Made by a program: the position numbers and the translations under genes. A stretch of DNA of 64,000 nt, from contig JAEUSP010000112.1 of assembly GCA_016788565.1 (NCBI GenBank), positions 1 to 64,000 of the forward strand, in the 5' to 3' direction. The DNA comes from Chlorobiota bacterium (GTDB lineage Bacteria > Bacteroidota > Ignavibacteria > OLB7). Below, one piece after another: positions 8,304 through 17,423 of the stretch (its first letter is position 1; each line of letters begins with the position of its first letter). Below the pieces are notes generated by a model. That model had not been told where the DNA came from. It did no database searches and worked only from the letters and a program-made list of their open reading frames with translations.

Positions 8304-8855
8304 TTAGTCTTGCAAACTTTCGTACAAATCTTTGAGGCGTTTCCGCAAGTAAAGCACTGCGTAGCGTTTGCGGGCCAGCAGTGTGTTGATATTTTCCCCC
8401 GTTTCCTCGGCCATCTCACGGAAGCTGATCCCCTCAAATTCGTTTTTCACGAACGCATATTTCTGCTCTGGCGGAAGCTCATCCAACGCCGCGTTTACCG
8501 CCTCGCGGATGGTGCGGCTAAGCAAGCTCCGTTCTGGGCTGAAAGAAAGGTCGCTCAAGAAATTTTCAAATGCTGCAATGTCGCCGTCATCATCGCTGTA
8601 GATGGTGTCGGTGAAGGTTTGCGGGCGTTTTTTGCGGTAGCTATCAATGATGCGATTCCGCACCGCTGTGTAAACCCACGCGCCCACATTTTCAATTGGT
8701 TCCGTCACTTCAGTGGCTGCCGTTAGTACGTTGGCAAACACATCCTGAAGAATGTCTTCGGCTTCTTCTTTGGAGCGTACCCGCTCACGGATATACCCCA
8801 CCAGTTTGTTTCTGTCCCGCCGAAAAAGGTTCTCTATCTGCAGACCGAGTTCCAT
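8304..8855 (-). CDS. ECF-type RNA polymerase sigma factor
   Basis: This is a 183-residue sigma-70 family protein of the ECF type. Region 2 is seen in NKLVGYIRERVRSKEEAEDILQDVFANVL and VYTAVRNRIIDSYRKKRP. Region 4 is seen in LDELPPEQKYAFVKNEFEGISFREMAEETGENINTLLARKRYAVLYLRKRL. The frame opens upstream at a GTG (8873), but that GTG is itself part of the strong Shine-Dalgarno GAGGAGGT, which sits eight bases before the ATG at 8855. The ATG is therefore the real start. Targets cannot be deduced from the window. The membrane protein gene just downstream may be co-transcribed. Confidence 0.9.
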   Translation of the reverse strand: MELGLQIENLFRRDRNKLVGYIRERVRSKEEAEDILQDVFANVLTAATEVTEPIENVGAWVYTAVRNRIIDSYRKKRPQTFTDTIYSDDDGDIAAFENFLSDLSFSPERSLLSRTIREAVNAALDELPPEQKYAFVKNEFEGISFREMAEETGENINTLLARKRYAVLYLRKRLKDLYESLQD

Positions 8856-9094
8856 AATGCGTAACCTCCTCACTACTTGACGTTAGGTGGATATGAAAAC
8901 ATTTGTTGAAACACCGATTTTGATCCGAAGTTGCAGTCTGGGCTGTAACAGCGTGTGCCCCTACCGAACTTCATTACTACTGTTTCGATGCCCTTCATGC
9001 CCCAGATGTTCCCGCAGGAATCGTACCGAGGTGTGAAGGCTTGCCAATATCTGTTTTGCTGTACACTCATTAGAGGGGGTGACACGGGAAAATG

Positions 9095-10258
9095 TCACCG
9101 CAGAACACTGCGCGAAATCACAATCTTTTGTATCTCCGATGTCCCCTCCCCAATCGTCAGCAACTTGGCATCGCGGTAAAATTTCTCCACCGGATACTCC
9201 TTAATGTAGCCATACCCTCCATGGATTTGCACTGCCTCGTTGGCGCAACGAACAGCAACCTCGCTGGCAAAAAATTTCGCTTTTGCGGCCTCCACCGAGT
9301 ACTCCTTCCCGCCATCACGCAGGTAAGCGGCCTGGTAGGTTAGCAGCCGGGCGGCCTCAATCTCGGTGGCCATCATCGCCAGCTTGAATTGGATACCCTG
9401 GAACATCGCCAAATTTTTGCCGAACTGCGCCCGCTCGTTGGCATACTTAATTGCGGCATCCAACGCCCCCTGGGCAAGCCCTACCGATAAGGCCGCGATC
9501 GAGATACGACCTCCATCCAAAATTTGCAATGCCTGTTTGAATCCCTCCCCTTCGTTTCCAATCAGGTTCTTCCCGGGAACTTGGACCTCTTCCAACGATA
9601 AGCTGGAGGTATCGGAGCAGCGCATCCCCAGCTTGTTCTCCTTTTTGGAGGCAGCAAACCCTGGCATTGATTTATCCACCACGAATGCCGAAATCCCTGC
9701 GGCTTTTTTCTGGCGGTCGGTAACGGCCATAATCACCGCCACCGTGCCAACAGTTCCGTGGGTGATAAAATTTTTGGAGCCGTTCAGAATCCACCCATCC
9801 CCTTCACGGCGCGCCACGGTTTGCATTCCGCCAGCGTCCGATCCGGAGCCAGGCTCGGTTAGCCCCCATGCGCCCATTGTCTGGCCGGTTGCCAAGCGTG
9901 GGATATACTCCTGCTTCAGTTCCTCCGATCCGAACTTCAAGATATGCCCGGTGCAAAGCCCATTGTGAGCCGCCACGCCCAAAGCCACCGACGGATCAAC
10001 CCGCGCAATTTCTTCCACAATCAGCGCAGCCTCTAACGAGCCAAGCCCCGACCCGCCGTACTCTGGTGGGACCATAATCCCCAAAAATCCCAGCTCGGCC
10101 ATTTTGCCGAACAATTCGGCTGGGAATTCCTGCGATTCGTCGAACTCCATCACCACCGGGCGGATTTCCCCCTCGGCAAAATCGCGTGCAAGGTTCCGCA
10201 CTGCGGTTTGTTCGTCGCTTAGTTGGGTGCTGTAGCTGGCGGTAGCGGCTGTCTCCAT
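9095..10258 (-). CDS. Acyl-CoA dehydrogenase, short-chain/butyryl-CoA type
   Basis: This is a 387-residue FAD flavoprotein, the normal length for the family. All three domains are present: the N-terminal helical part, the middle beta domain with AWGLTEPGSGSDAGG and GSKNFITHG, and the C-terminal helical domain with RAQFGKNLAMFQGIQFKLA and QIHGGYGYIKEYPVEKFYRDAK. The glutamate of GEGTSEIQKIVISR (E371) is the catalytic base position of short-chain and butyryl-CoA dehydrogenases. It oxidises acyl-CoA to trans-2-enoyl-CoA and passes electrons to ETF. No other beta-oxidation gene lies nearby. The 239-bp gap towards the sigma factor has no gene that I can support. Confidence 0.93.
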   Translation of the reverse strand: METAATASYSTQLSDEQTAVRNLARDFAEGEIRPVVMEFDESQEFPAELFGKMAELGFLGIMVPPEYGGSGLGSLEAALIVEEIARVDPSVALGVAAHNGLCTGHILKFGSEELKQEYIPRLATGQTMGAWGLTEPGSGSDAGGMQTVARREGDGWILNGSKNFITHGTVGTVAVIMAVTDRQKKAAGISAFVVDKSMPGFAASKKENKLGMRCSDTSSLSLEEVQVPGKNLIGNEGEGFKQALQILDGGRISIAALSVGLAQGALDAAIKYANERAQFGKNLAMFQGIQFKLAMMATEIEAARLLTYQAAYLRDGGKEYSVEAAKAKFFASEVAVRCANEAVQIHGGYGYIKEYPVEKFYRDAKLLTIGEGTSEIQKIVISRSVLR

Positions 10259-10529
10259 CGTTGTTGTTGGGCTATGCTGAAGGAAAGATAGTGCGCAGTT
10301 AAAACCGATTCAGTTGGGGAGAATCCCCCACACTGAAACGGCGTGAACTTACGCAAAACATCACGTTCTTCCGCCATCACACTGTGCAACCGGAAGCAAG
10401 CGGTCTCCTCCCTCTTTTCCATGACATCCTTTTGACATCCTCCCAACGTGGTTCTGACACACGGCGGCTTGCTGCGGGGCTAAGTTTGCTGGTGAACAAA
10501 GCACTAACAAAAACCAACCAAACAACGCC

Positions 10530-10727
10530 ATGAAACGCATTTCCCTCGCATTGATTCTGCTTGTTGCAGCACTCAGCTTCACAGCCTCAAGCTGCAGCGT
10601 CCCAACCGAGCCGGTAAGAAACGCCACAAAAGGATTGGGTGGAGTACTCCGGTTCATGAGCATGTTCGGCAAATCAGCCGCCCCAGCAGTCAGCGATTCT
10701 ACCATTAGTAGCGTGCGCCGTTTCTAA
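10530..10727 (+). CDS. Tiny putative lipoprotein
   Basis: This is a 65-residue protein with signal MKRISLALILLVAALSFTASSC and a lipobox-like ending (ASSC at residues 19-22), then about 43 residues of no known domain. It lies just upstream of, and in the same direction as, the YadA-head-like gene. It is short, so the evidence rests on the signal peptide, GC content and context. Confidence 0.55.
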   Translation: MKRISLALILLVAALSFTASSCSVPTEPVRNATKGLGGVLRFMSMFGKSAAPAVSDSTISSVRRF

Positions 10728-10776
10728 CCATCACTTGCCCACTTTTTTGTCACCGAATCACAGGCATAGGAGCAGT

Positions 10777-13700
10777 ATGGATTCTCGCACAGGTTATCAT
10801 TGTTCTGCTGTTTTCGTTTTTGGGGTTCTGTTGTGCGTTGCGCAAACAACCGCGCAATACACCCCCGCCCCCCGCGATTATGCCGCACATCGTTTTTTGC
10901 TGGATGATGGAACCGGCAATGGGTTCCACGGCATTCTTCAGCTAAGCGGCACTTTGACCAACCACGTGTACTATACTTTCCCAGCTAACGCCAGCGGGGA
11001 TTTTATCTTCTCCAACTCCACCAGCGGCCAAACAATTAACGGTGGGCTAAGTGTGCTTGGCGGACTGAGTGCCGATATGCTAACGCTTACCACGCCACTG
11101 GCCGCCACCAGCGGCGGGACCGGCCTAAACAGCTATGCCGTCGGGGATTTACTCTATGCCGCCACGGCCACCACAATGGCCCGGCTTCCGATTGGAACCA
11201 ATGGGCAGATTCTGACGGTCAGCGGCGGTGTTCCGGTTTGGAGCAATCCTTTCAGCATCGTCTCCCTTCCATTTAGCCAGATTACCAACGGAACCAACAC
11301 CGGCCAGGCCAGCCTTGAAGTTGGGAGCGGTTCGGCGTTGTATCCGGTGGGAAGCGGGGCGATTACTGCCAACAGGTTTATCACAGCAGCATCGGCCACC
11401 AACGCTGTTGACCTTGCCACCAGCGAGGTTAGCGGAACTCTGCCCGATGCCAACGTGAGTGATGTTTTAACAATCGCCGGCGGAAGTATTGATGGCGCGC
11501 CGATTGGCAGCACCACGCCACAGAGCGGAGCCTTCACCCAGCTTCAGGTATTGGGAACGGCTGGCACGGCCAACGCCCGTATGGGGTCGCTGGGTGGCGC
11601 CTCACTTTCTGGAAGCTATTCCCCTGGGGCAACCGATGGCATGATCGTTGCCGACAACAATGGCGACCTGCTGAAACGCTCCTTTGCTGAGGCACTGAAC
11701 AGCACCGCGTGGCGAACCACCGGCAACAGCGGAACCACCCCGGGAACAAATTTTATTGGAACGACCGATAACCAAGCCTTTGAAATTCGGGTGGATAACG
11801 CTGGCGCGGCCACAGAAGGCCGCCAACGTGTGATGCGGTTTGAACCGAACGCGGCCAGCGCGAACATCATCGGTGGGTTCAACGGAAACAGCGTGAGTGC
11901 TGGGGCGGTTGGTGCGGTGGTTGTTGGCGGCGGAGCTAACGGAAGCACCAACCGTGCCACCGATAACTACGGGGCTGTCATCAGCGGAACAAACAACCAA
12001 GCGGGCGACAACGCAGGAACCACCAGCGATAAACCGTATGCCACCGTGATTGGGGGAAGCGGAAACGTTGCCAGCGGCAGTTACTCCACCGCAATGGGCT
12101 ACAACACAATCGCCAGCGGCGACACCGCCACGGCCATTGGATCCCACACCGTTGCCAGCGGCCAGAACTCGCTTGCCAGCGGCTATCAATCGGTTGCAAG
12201 TGGGTGGCTTTCGACGGCGCTGGGAGATAGTGCAGTTGCCAGCGGGTACGCAGCAACCGCAACTGGGTCGCGCACGGTGGCCAGCGGTTTCTACTCCACA
12301 GCAATGGGCTTACTCACCAACGCCAGCGGGGCTTTCGCGTCAGCGATGGGCATTGGCACGGTGGCGGCAGGGGATGTTTCAACCGCGCTCGGATTTGGCC
12401 TAACGCTGGATGCCAGTGCCGACCGCAGCTTCGGATTCCACGCCAACACCCCGGCTGCCGACCGAGCTATGACCATTTCAGCATCAGATGTCGTCGTCTT
12501 CGGCAACACCGATCTCTGGCTTGCCAACAACGACGGCAATCCCAGCGAGCTACGTTTCTTCGAAGCGTACAACGCTGCCGGAGCATTCCCGAACACCGCC
12601 AACTACACCGCATTGAAAGCACAAACGCAAACCGGAAATATCACCTACACCCTTCCGGCCAGCAACGGAACCGCTGGACAAGTATTGAGAATCGCCAGCA
12701 GCCCTACCCCCACATCTACCGATGCAACGTTGGAGTGGGCCGTACCCGGCAGCGGGTGGCTGCTGGCTGGTAATGCAGGAACCACCCCGGGAACAAATTT
12801 CATTGGAACCACCGATAATCAAGCCTTCGAGATTCGGGTGGATAACGCTGGGGCGGCCACAGAAGGCCGCCGCCGTGTGATGCGGTTTGAACCGAACGCG
12901 GCCAGCGCGAACATCATCGGTGGGTTCAACGGAAACAGCGTGACCTCTGGTGCGGTTGGTGCAACAATCGCAGGGGGTGGACGCAATGGAGCCACAAACC
13001 GAGCGACCGATAACTACGGAGTAGTTGGTGGCGGGGAGAACAATCGGGCAGGGGATAATGCTGGGACAACAACCGACCACACCCATGCAACGGTTGGCGG
13101 TGGCTTCGGAAACACGGCTTCGGGAATCTACTCAACGCTTGGCGGCGGATTCACCAACACTGCATCGGGAGAACACTCAGCGGTAGCCGGCGGCTGGAGT
13201 AACACCGCATCGGGGAACATTGCAACGATTGGCGGTGGAAGCACAAACACCGCTTCAGGACTCTATTCAGCAATCAGCGGGGGTTTTACCAACACGGCAT
13301 CAGGATATATTGCAACGGTCGGTGGTGGCTTCACCAACACAGTGGCAGGCGACTACTCAGCCATTGTGGGCGGTTACGGCCTAACGCTTGATGCCAGTGC
13401 CGACCGCAGCTTCGGATTCCACACCAACAACAGCGGCGGAACACGCAACATGACGATCTCGGCACCCAACGTCGCCGTCTTCGGCAATGCCGATCTGTGG
13501 CTTGCCAACAACGATGGCGCAGCAAGCGAGCTTCGGTTCTTTGAAGACTACAACGCTGCCGGAGCCTTCCCGAACACCGCCAACTACACCGCATTCAAAG
13601 CACAACCACAAACCGGAAATATCACCTACACCCTTCCGGCGGCTGCACCAACTTCCGATGGCCAGATGCTTACCAGCACCGCATTGGGGGCCATGAGTTG

Positions 13701-13965
13701 GGGGCGCAAAATCACCAAAGCAACCGTGGCCCAAAACATTGCCAGCGTTGCCGCAAACAGCCGCATCACCGAGACCTTCACGGTGGCGGGAGCTGCGGTT
13801 GGCGGGTCGGTGGTGGTTTCTCCTTCCGGCGATCTTACCGCCGGATTAGTCATCAGCTACGCACGGGTTTCGGCCAGCGGAACCGTCACTGTCTCTTTCC
13901 AAAACGTCACCGGCTTGGCCATTGATGAGGGAAGCCTGGATTGGGAGATCACCGTAATTGAATAA
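10777..13965 (+). CDS. Secreted YadA-head-like repeat protein with internal duplication
   Basis: This is a 1062-residue protein. The ATG at 10777 follows TAGGAG and starts a signal peptide ending near VAQTTAQ. Residues about 421-535 are runs of 14-residue head repeats of the YadA/LbR kind (TAIGSHTVASGQNSLASGY type). Residues about 769-865 are a second set with the variant GGGFTNTASG. Each set is preceded by a near-identical module (residues about 318-380 and 668-730) and followed by a shared module with LWLANNDG, so about 1 kb of the gene is a tandem duplication. No coiled-coil stalk or beta-barrel anchor is present, so it is not a classical trimeric autotransporter. It is more likely a secreted or surface fibre. 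Confidence 0.85.
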   Translation: MDSRTGYHCSAVFVFGVLLCVAQTTAQYTPAPRDYAAHRFLLDDGTGNGFHGILQLSGTLTNHVYYTFPANASGDFIFSNSTSGQTINGGLSVLGGLSADMLTLTTPLAATSGGTGLNSYAVGDLLYAATATTMARLPIGTNGQILTVSGGVPVWSNPFSIVSLPFSQITNGTNTGQASLEVGSGSALYPVGSGAITANRFITAASATNAVDLATSEVSGTLPDANVSDVLTIAGGSIDGAPIGSTTPQSGAFTQLQVLGTAGTANARMGSLGGASLSGSYSPGATDGMIVADNNGDLLKRSFAEALNSTAWRTTGNSGTTPGTNFIGTTDNQAFEIRVDNAGAATEGRQRVMRFEPNAASANIIGGFNGNSVSAGAVGAVVVGGGANGSTNRATDNYGAVISGTNNQAGDNAGTTSDKPYATVIGGSGNVASGSYSTAMGYNTIASGDTATAIGSHTVASGQNSLASGYQSVASGWLSTALGDSAVASGYAATATGSRTVASGFYSTAMGLLTNASGAFASAMGIGTVAAGDVSTALGFGLTLDASADRSFGFHANTPAADRAMTISASDVVVFGNTDLWLANNDGNPSELRFFEAYNAAGAFPNTANYTALKAQTQTGNITYTLPASNGTAGQVLRIASSPTPTSTDATLEWAVPGSGWLLAGNAGTTPGTNFIGTTDNQAFEIRVDNAGAATEGRRRVMRFEPNAASANIIGGFNGNSVTSGAVGATIAGGGRNGATNRATDNYGVVGGGENNRAGDNAGTTTDHTHATVGGGFGNTASGIYSTLGGGFTNTASGEHSAVAGGWSNTASGNIATIGGGSTNTASGLYSAISGGFTNTASGYIATVGGGFTNTVAGDYSAIVGGYGLTLDASADRSFGFHTNNSGGTRNMTISAPNVAVFGNADLWLANNDGAASELRFFEDYNAAGAFPNTANYTAFKAQPQTGNITYTLPAAAPTSDGQMLTSTALGAMSWGRKITKATVAQNIASVAANSRITETFTVAGAAVGGSVVVSPSGDLTAGLVISYARVSASGTVTVSFQNVTGLAIDEGSLDWEITVIE

Positions 13966-14095
13966 TTGCCAACACAACTCACTCCATGGCTGTGGGAAAT
14001 CACTATGTTTGAAGCATCGTTTTTGCTCCCTGTTCGTTCCCGCTCGGTAGCCCAGCCTGTGCCATAATTAGCCAACAAATTTCTTCCTTCTTCCC

Positions 14096-16666
14096 ATGGT
14101 GCTCCGCTCAAAAAAACAAATCCAGCCGCTGTTGTTGTGGAATATCCTGGTGGTGCTGTTGTGCGCTGCCGGGACGTGGCAGGCTGCCGAAAAAGCTGGG
14201 CTGGGGGGAACCTTGCTGTCGCATCGTGGGCATGTTGAAGTTGATGCCACAACGCTCGCGCCAGATAGTCCGCTTCGTTCGATTGTTCCGGCCAACCTCT
14301 CTGCCGATAGCTCGGGCCAACCAGCGGTAGTGGTCATCACCGCGCTGGATGGCTACCCGCTTGGCGACGACTTGAACATCCTTGAAACGCTGCTGGATCG
14401 GTTTGCTGTGGGGGATACTGTTCGGCTGGAATACACCATTGTGGCCCAGCCGGAACAACAGGTTAGCCAGCAACCAAAACCGCAGGTTGCTGCCGTCGTG
14501 CTGGTGGCCCACTACGGCGCGGAGTATCTGCTGATTATGACGTTGGTGGCCGCCATTTTTTTTGTGCTGGGTCTTATCGTCATCCTGAAACTGCCGCACC
14601 ACCACCATGCGCGTGTGTTCCACCACACCATGAACGTTGCGGCGTTGATGATTGCCTGCACGTCGGGCCGCTACACGGTTGACCCGATTGGGCTGGGGCA
14701 GCTTGTTCGTGCAGCGTTTGTTGTCAGCTACGTCATCATGCCGCTGCTGTTCGTTCACTTCACCTTCCTGTTTCCCGAACCGAAATGGAGCCGAACCCGA
14801 CCGGCCATGCGCGTTGGCTACATTGCCGGGGGGATTCTTGGATTGGGGACAGCATTCAGCTTTGCAATGGCCACGCTTCCCCATGTTCGGATGGGATGGA
14901 TGGCCGCTTACTCCGTTGGCTTCGAACTCTGCCGCTACGTCTTTATGGCCGGCTGCTTGTTCAGCCTTCTGAACCTTATCCACTCCTTCCGCACCGCCAG
15001 CGACGAACCGGCGCGGCGGAAGCTGCGGTGGCTGTTGTTGGGAAGCATGGTGGGGCCGTTTCAGTATATCCTGCTCTGGGTTGTCCCCTCCAAAATTGGC
15101 TTCATTATCGTCCCGGAAGAAGTGGTAATTCTGATGGTGGCCATTACCCCCATCACCTTCGTCATCGCCATTGTTCGCTACCGGATGTTGGATATTGATC
15201 TGATCGTCAATCGCACCACTGTCTATGCGGTGATGATCGGCCTGTGGCTGGCTATCTATCTAACGGTGGTGGGTTCGGTGGCAATGTTGCTGCAAAGCAC
15301 TCTAACACTCAGCAAGGATATCTGGCTTTCCTCGATTGCTGCGGTGATTGCCGCGTTGCTGTTCGAACCCGCACGCCGCCGCGTGCAGTCGTTTGTGGAT
15401 CGCCGGTTTTTCCGGGTGCAGTACAACTACCGCGTGGCCCAACGTGAGTTTGTGGAGGCCATCAACCACGCCATTGATGTTGAGCAGTTAGCGCAGTTGG
15501 TGGTGGAGCGGATTGCCCTGCTGATTCCGGTGGAGCGGATCGCGCTGTTCCGCATCCGTGGCGATGCCGGCCGGGCCTACCCGCTGGCGCAGCATGAGTT
15601 CCCGATACTTCAGCATCGCTCCGTCCCGTTCGATACCGCACGGCTGAACTGGGATGCGCGCCTTCCGGTGGGGATCGAGGAGCAGATTGAACCCGGCGTT
15701 CCCATCGTCGCCGCCGATGCGCGGATATTTCACCGCTGGGGGGTGGCCGTGGCGTTCCTGACGCTTTCGGAGCAAGGGAAGGCGTTAGGTTTTTTGGCAC
15801 TGGGTCCAAAAAAATCGGGGCGAAGATTCACCGTGGAAGATATTGACCTGCTGACCACCGTCGCACTGCAAGCCGGGCTATCCATCGAGCGGATCGAACT
15901 TCAGCAACGGCTGATGTTGGAACACGCCGAAACCGCACGGCTGGAGGAGCTAAACCGGATGAAATCCTACTTCGTGAGCAGCGTCAGCCACGAGCTAAAA
16001 ACCCCGCTGACCTCCATCCGAATGTTTGCCGAACTGCTGCAAGCCCGCCCAAACATTGCCAGCGAAAAATCGCAGAGCTATCTGAAAATTATTGAAGGGG
16101 AAACCGACCGGCTTACGCGGCTAATCAACAACGTGTTGGACTTTGCAAAGGTGGAGCGCGGCGTGAAAGAATACACCCTGATCCAGTGTGGCATCAACCC
16201 CATTGTGGATTCGGTGATTGCCACGCTTGGCTACCAGATTCAGATGCGGGGGTTTGAACTGGTGACCGATTTCCAAGAAGACCTTCCAGAAATTACTGCC
16301 GACCCCGATGCCGTCGCCGAATCGCTGGTGAACCTGGTGGCGAACTCCATGAAATACTCCACCGAGCATCGCTTCATCCGCATCGCCACCTTCCGCCGCA
16401 ACGGCCATGTTGGCGTGACGGTGGAGGATCGCGGGATTGGAATTGCGCGGGAAAATCTGCTCCACATCTTCGATCCGTTCTACCGCGTCCGCGAAGAAAC
16501 GGCGCACCGCGCCGGCGGGGCAGGGCTTGGGCTGGCGTTGGTGAAGCACATCATGGACTCGCACAACGGCACAATCCAAGTCACCAGCGCGCCCGGGCAA
16601 GGGACCACCGTCACCTTGCTGTTCCCAACCAACCATACTTCTATTCCACACTCTTCTCAGCCATGA
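14096..16666 (+). CDS. Sensor histidine kinase with PDZ-like, multi-TM and GAF regions
   Basis: This is an 856-residue membrane kinase. After TM1 (about 10-28) an extracytoplasmic PDZ-like segment (ITALDGYPLGDDLNILETLL...GDTVRLEY) occupies about residues 80-125. Roughly eight further TM helices follow up to residue 430, then a GAF-like domain, then HisKA with the phospho-acceptor H632 in VSSVSHELKTPLTSIR. HATPase_c follows, with NLVANSMKYS, DRGIGIARENL and GAGLGLALVKHIM. The layout resembles ComP-type kinases. It overlaps the response-regulator gene by 4 bp (ATGA), so the pair is translationally coupled. The signal sensed is unknown. Confidence 0.92.
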   Translation: MVLRSKKQIQPLLLWNILVVLLCAAGTWQAAEKAGLGGTLLSHRGHVEVDATTLAPDSPLRSIVPANLSADSSGQPAVVVITALDGYPLGDDLNILETLLDRFAVGDTVRLEYTIVAQPEQQVSQQPKPQVAAVVLVAHYGAEYLLIMTLVAAIFFVLGLIVILKLPHHHHARVFHHTMNVAALMIACTSGRYTVDPIGLGQLVRAAFVVSYVIMPLLFVHFTFLFPEPKWSRTRPAMRVGYIAGGILGLGTAFSFAMATLPHVRMGWMAAYSVGFELCRYVFMAGCLFSLLNLIHSFRTASDEPARRKLRWLLLGSMVGPFQYILLWVVPSKIGFIIVPEEVVILMVAITPITFVIAIVRYRMLDIDLIVNRTTVYAVMIGLWLAIYLTVVGSVAMLLQSTLTLSKDIWLSSIAAVIAALLFEPARRRVQSFVDRRFFRVQYNYRVAQREFVEAINHAIDVEQLAQLVVERIALLIPVERIALFRIRGDAGRAYPLAQHEFPILQHRSVPFDTARLNWDARLPVGIEEQIEPGVPIVAADARIFHRWGVAVAFLTLSEQGKALGFLALGPKKSGRRFTVEDIDLLTTVALQAGLSIERIELQQRLMLEHAETARLEELNRMKSYFVSSVSHELKTPLTSIRMFAELLQARPNIASEKSQSYLKIIEGETDRLTRLINNVLDFAKVERGVKEYTLIQCGINPIVDSVIATLGYQIQMRGFELVTDFQEDLPEITADPDAVAESLVNLVANSMKYSTEHRFIRIATFRRNGHVGVTVEDRGIGIARENLLHIFDPFYRVREETAHRAGGAGLGLALVKHIMDSHNGTIQVTSAPGQGTTVTLLFPTNHTSIPHSSQP

Positions 16667-17352
16667 ACACTATCCTTATCATCGAGGACGATCCCGCAAT
16701 TTTAACAGGGCTGGTTGCCAGCCTTCAGGAGGAACATTTCACCGTGCTGACCGCCACCGATGGGATCACCGGCCAGAAAATGGCGCTTGAGCAACACGCC
16801 GATTTGATTGTGCTGGACCTGATGCTTCCCGGCAAAAATGGCCAGGAGGTTTGCCGCGAAATCCGCGCCGCTGGCATCACCGTGCCGGTGCTGATGCTGA
16901 CCGCAAAAACTTCCGAGACCGACACCGTGCTTGGCCTTGAAATGGGCGCCGACGACTACGTAAAAAAACCCTTCAGCGTCCGCGAACTTATCGCCCGAAT
17001 TAAAGCATTGCTGCGCCGCACTACCCAGCCCGCGCCCGCGGTGGAGCAGTACCATTTCGGCAACGTTCTGGTGGATTTCAAAGGGCATGAACTACGCCAC
17101 GGAGCCGCCGTCCACAAGCTGGCAGGGAAAGAGTACGACGTGCTGAAATACCTGATTGCTCACGAAGGTGAGGTGGTCACGCGGGAAATGTTGCTGAACC
17201 AAGTTTGGGGCTACGAACGGTTCCCCACCACACGCACCGTGGATAATTTCATCCTCACGCTCCGCAAAAAAATCGAAGCCAACCCTTCCCAGCCGGAGCA
17301 TCTTCTGACAATCCACACCGCTGGCTACAAGTTTGTGAAGGAGAAGGGGTGA
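16663..17352 (+). CDS. OmpR/PhoB-family response regulator
   Basis: This is a 229-residue two-domain regulator. The receiver domain has the acidic pocket E8-D9-D10 and phospho-acceptor D52 (LIVLDLMLPG), T/S in LTAKTS and the conserved Lys in DDYVKKPF. A C-terminal winged-helix DNA-binding domain has LAGKEYDVLKYL, LLNQVWGYERFPTTRTVDNFI and IHTAGYKFV. Its partner is almost surely the overlapping upstream kinase. Target promoters are unknown. Confidence 0.95.
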   Translation: MNTILIIEDDPAILTGLVASLQEEHFTVLTATDGITGQKMALEQHADLIVLDLMLPGKNGQEVCREIRAAGITVPVLMLTAKTSETDTVLGLEMGADDYVKKPFSVRELIARIKALLRRTTQPAPAVEQYHFGNVLVDFKGHELRHGAAVHKLAGKEYDVLKYLIAHEGEVVTREMLLNQVWGYERFPTTRTVDNFILTLRKKIEANPSQPEHLLTIHTAGYKFVKEKG

Positions 17353-17387
17353 GGTGAACGTGTGAGGTGAACGTGTGAGGTGAACGT
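17349..17387. repeat. Three tandem copies of a 13-bp repeat
   Basis: Unit GTGAGGTGAACGT is repeated exactly three times (17349-17361, 17362-17374, 17375-17387). The first copy overlaps the TGA stop of the response regulator. A partial GTG begins a fourth copy. It may be a replication-slippage product. Confidence 0.85.
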
Positions 17388-17423
17388 GTGCGCAATCAAT
17401 GTTTGGAACAACGGTGAGTCCGT

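Noticed and set aside
8873-9085. Possible small minus gene between the sigma factor and the acyl-CoA dehydrogenase
   Set aside because: No ribosome binding site and no recognisable domain; it is probably leader DNA of the sigma factor gene.
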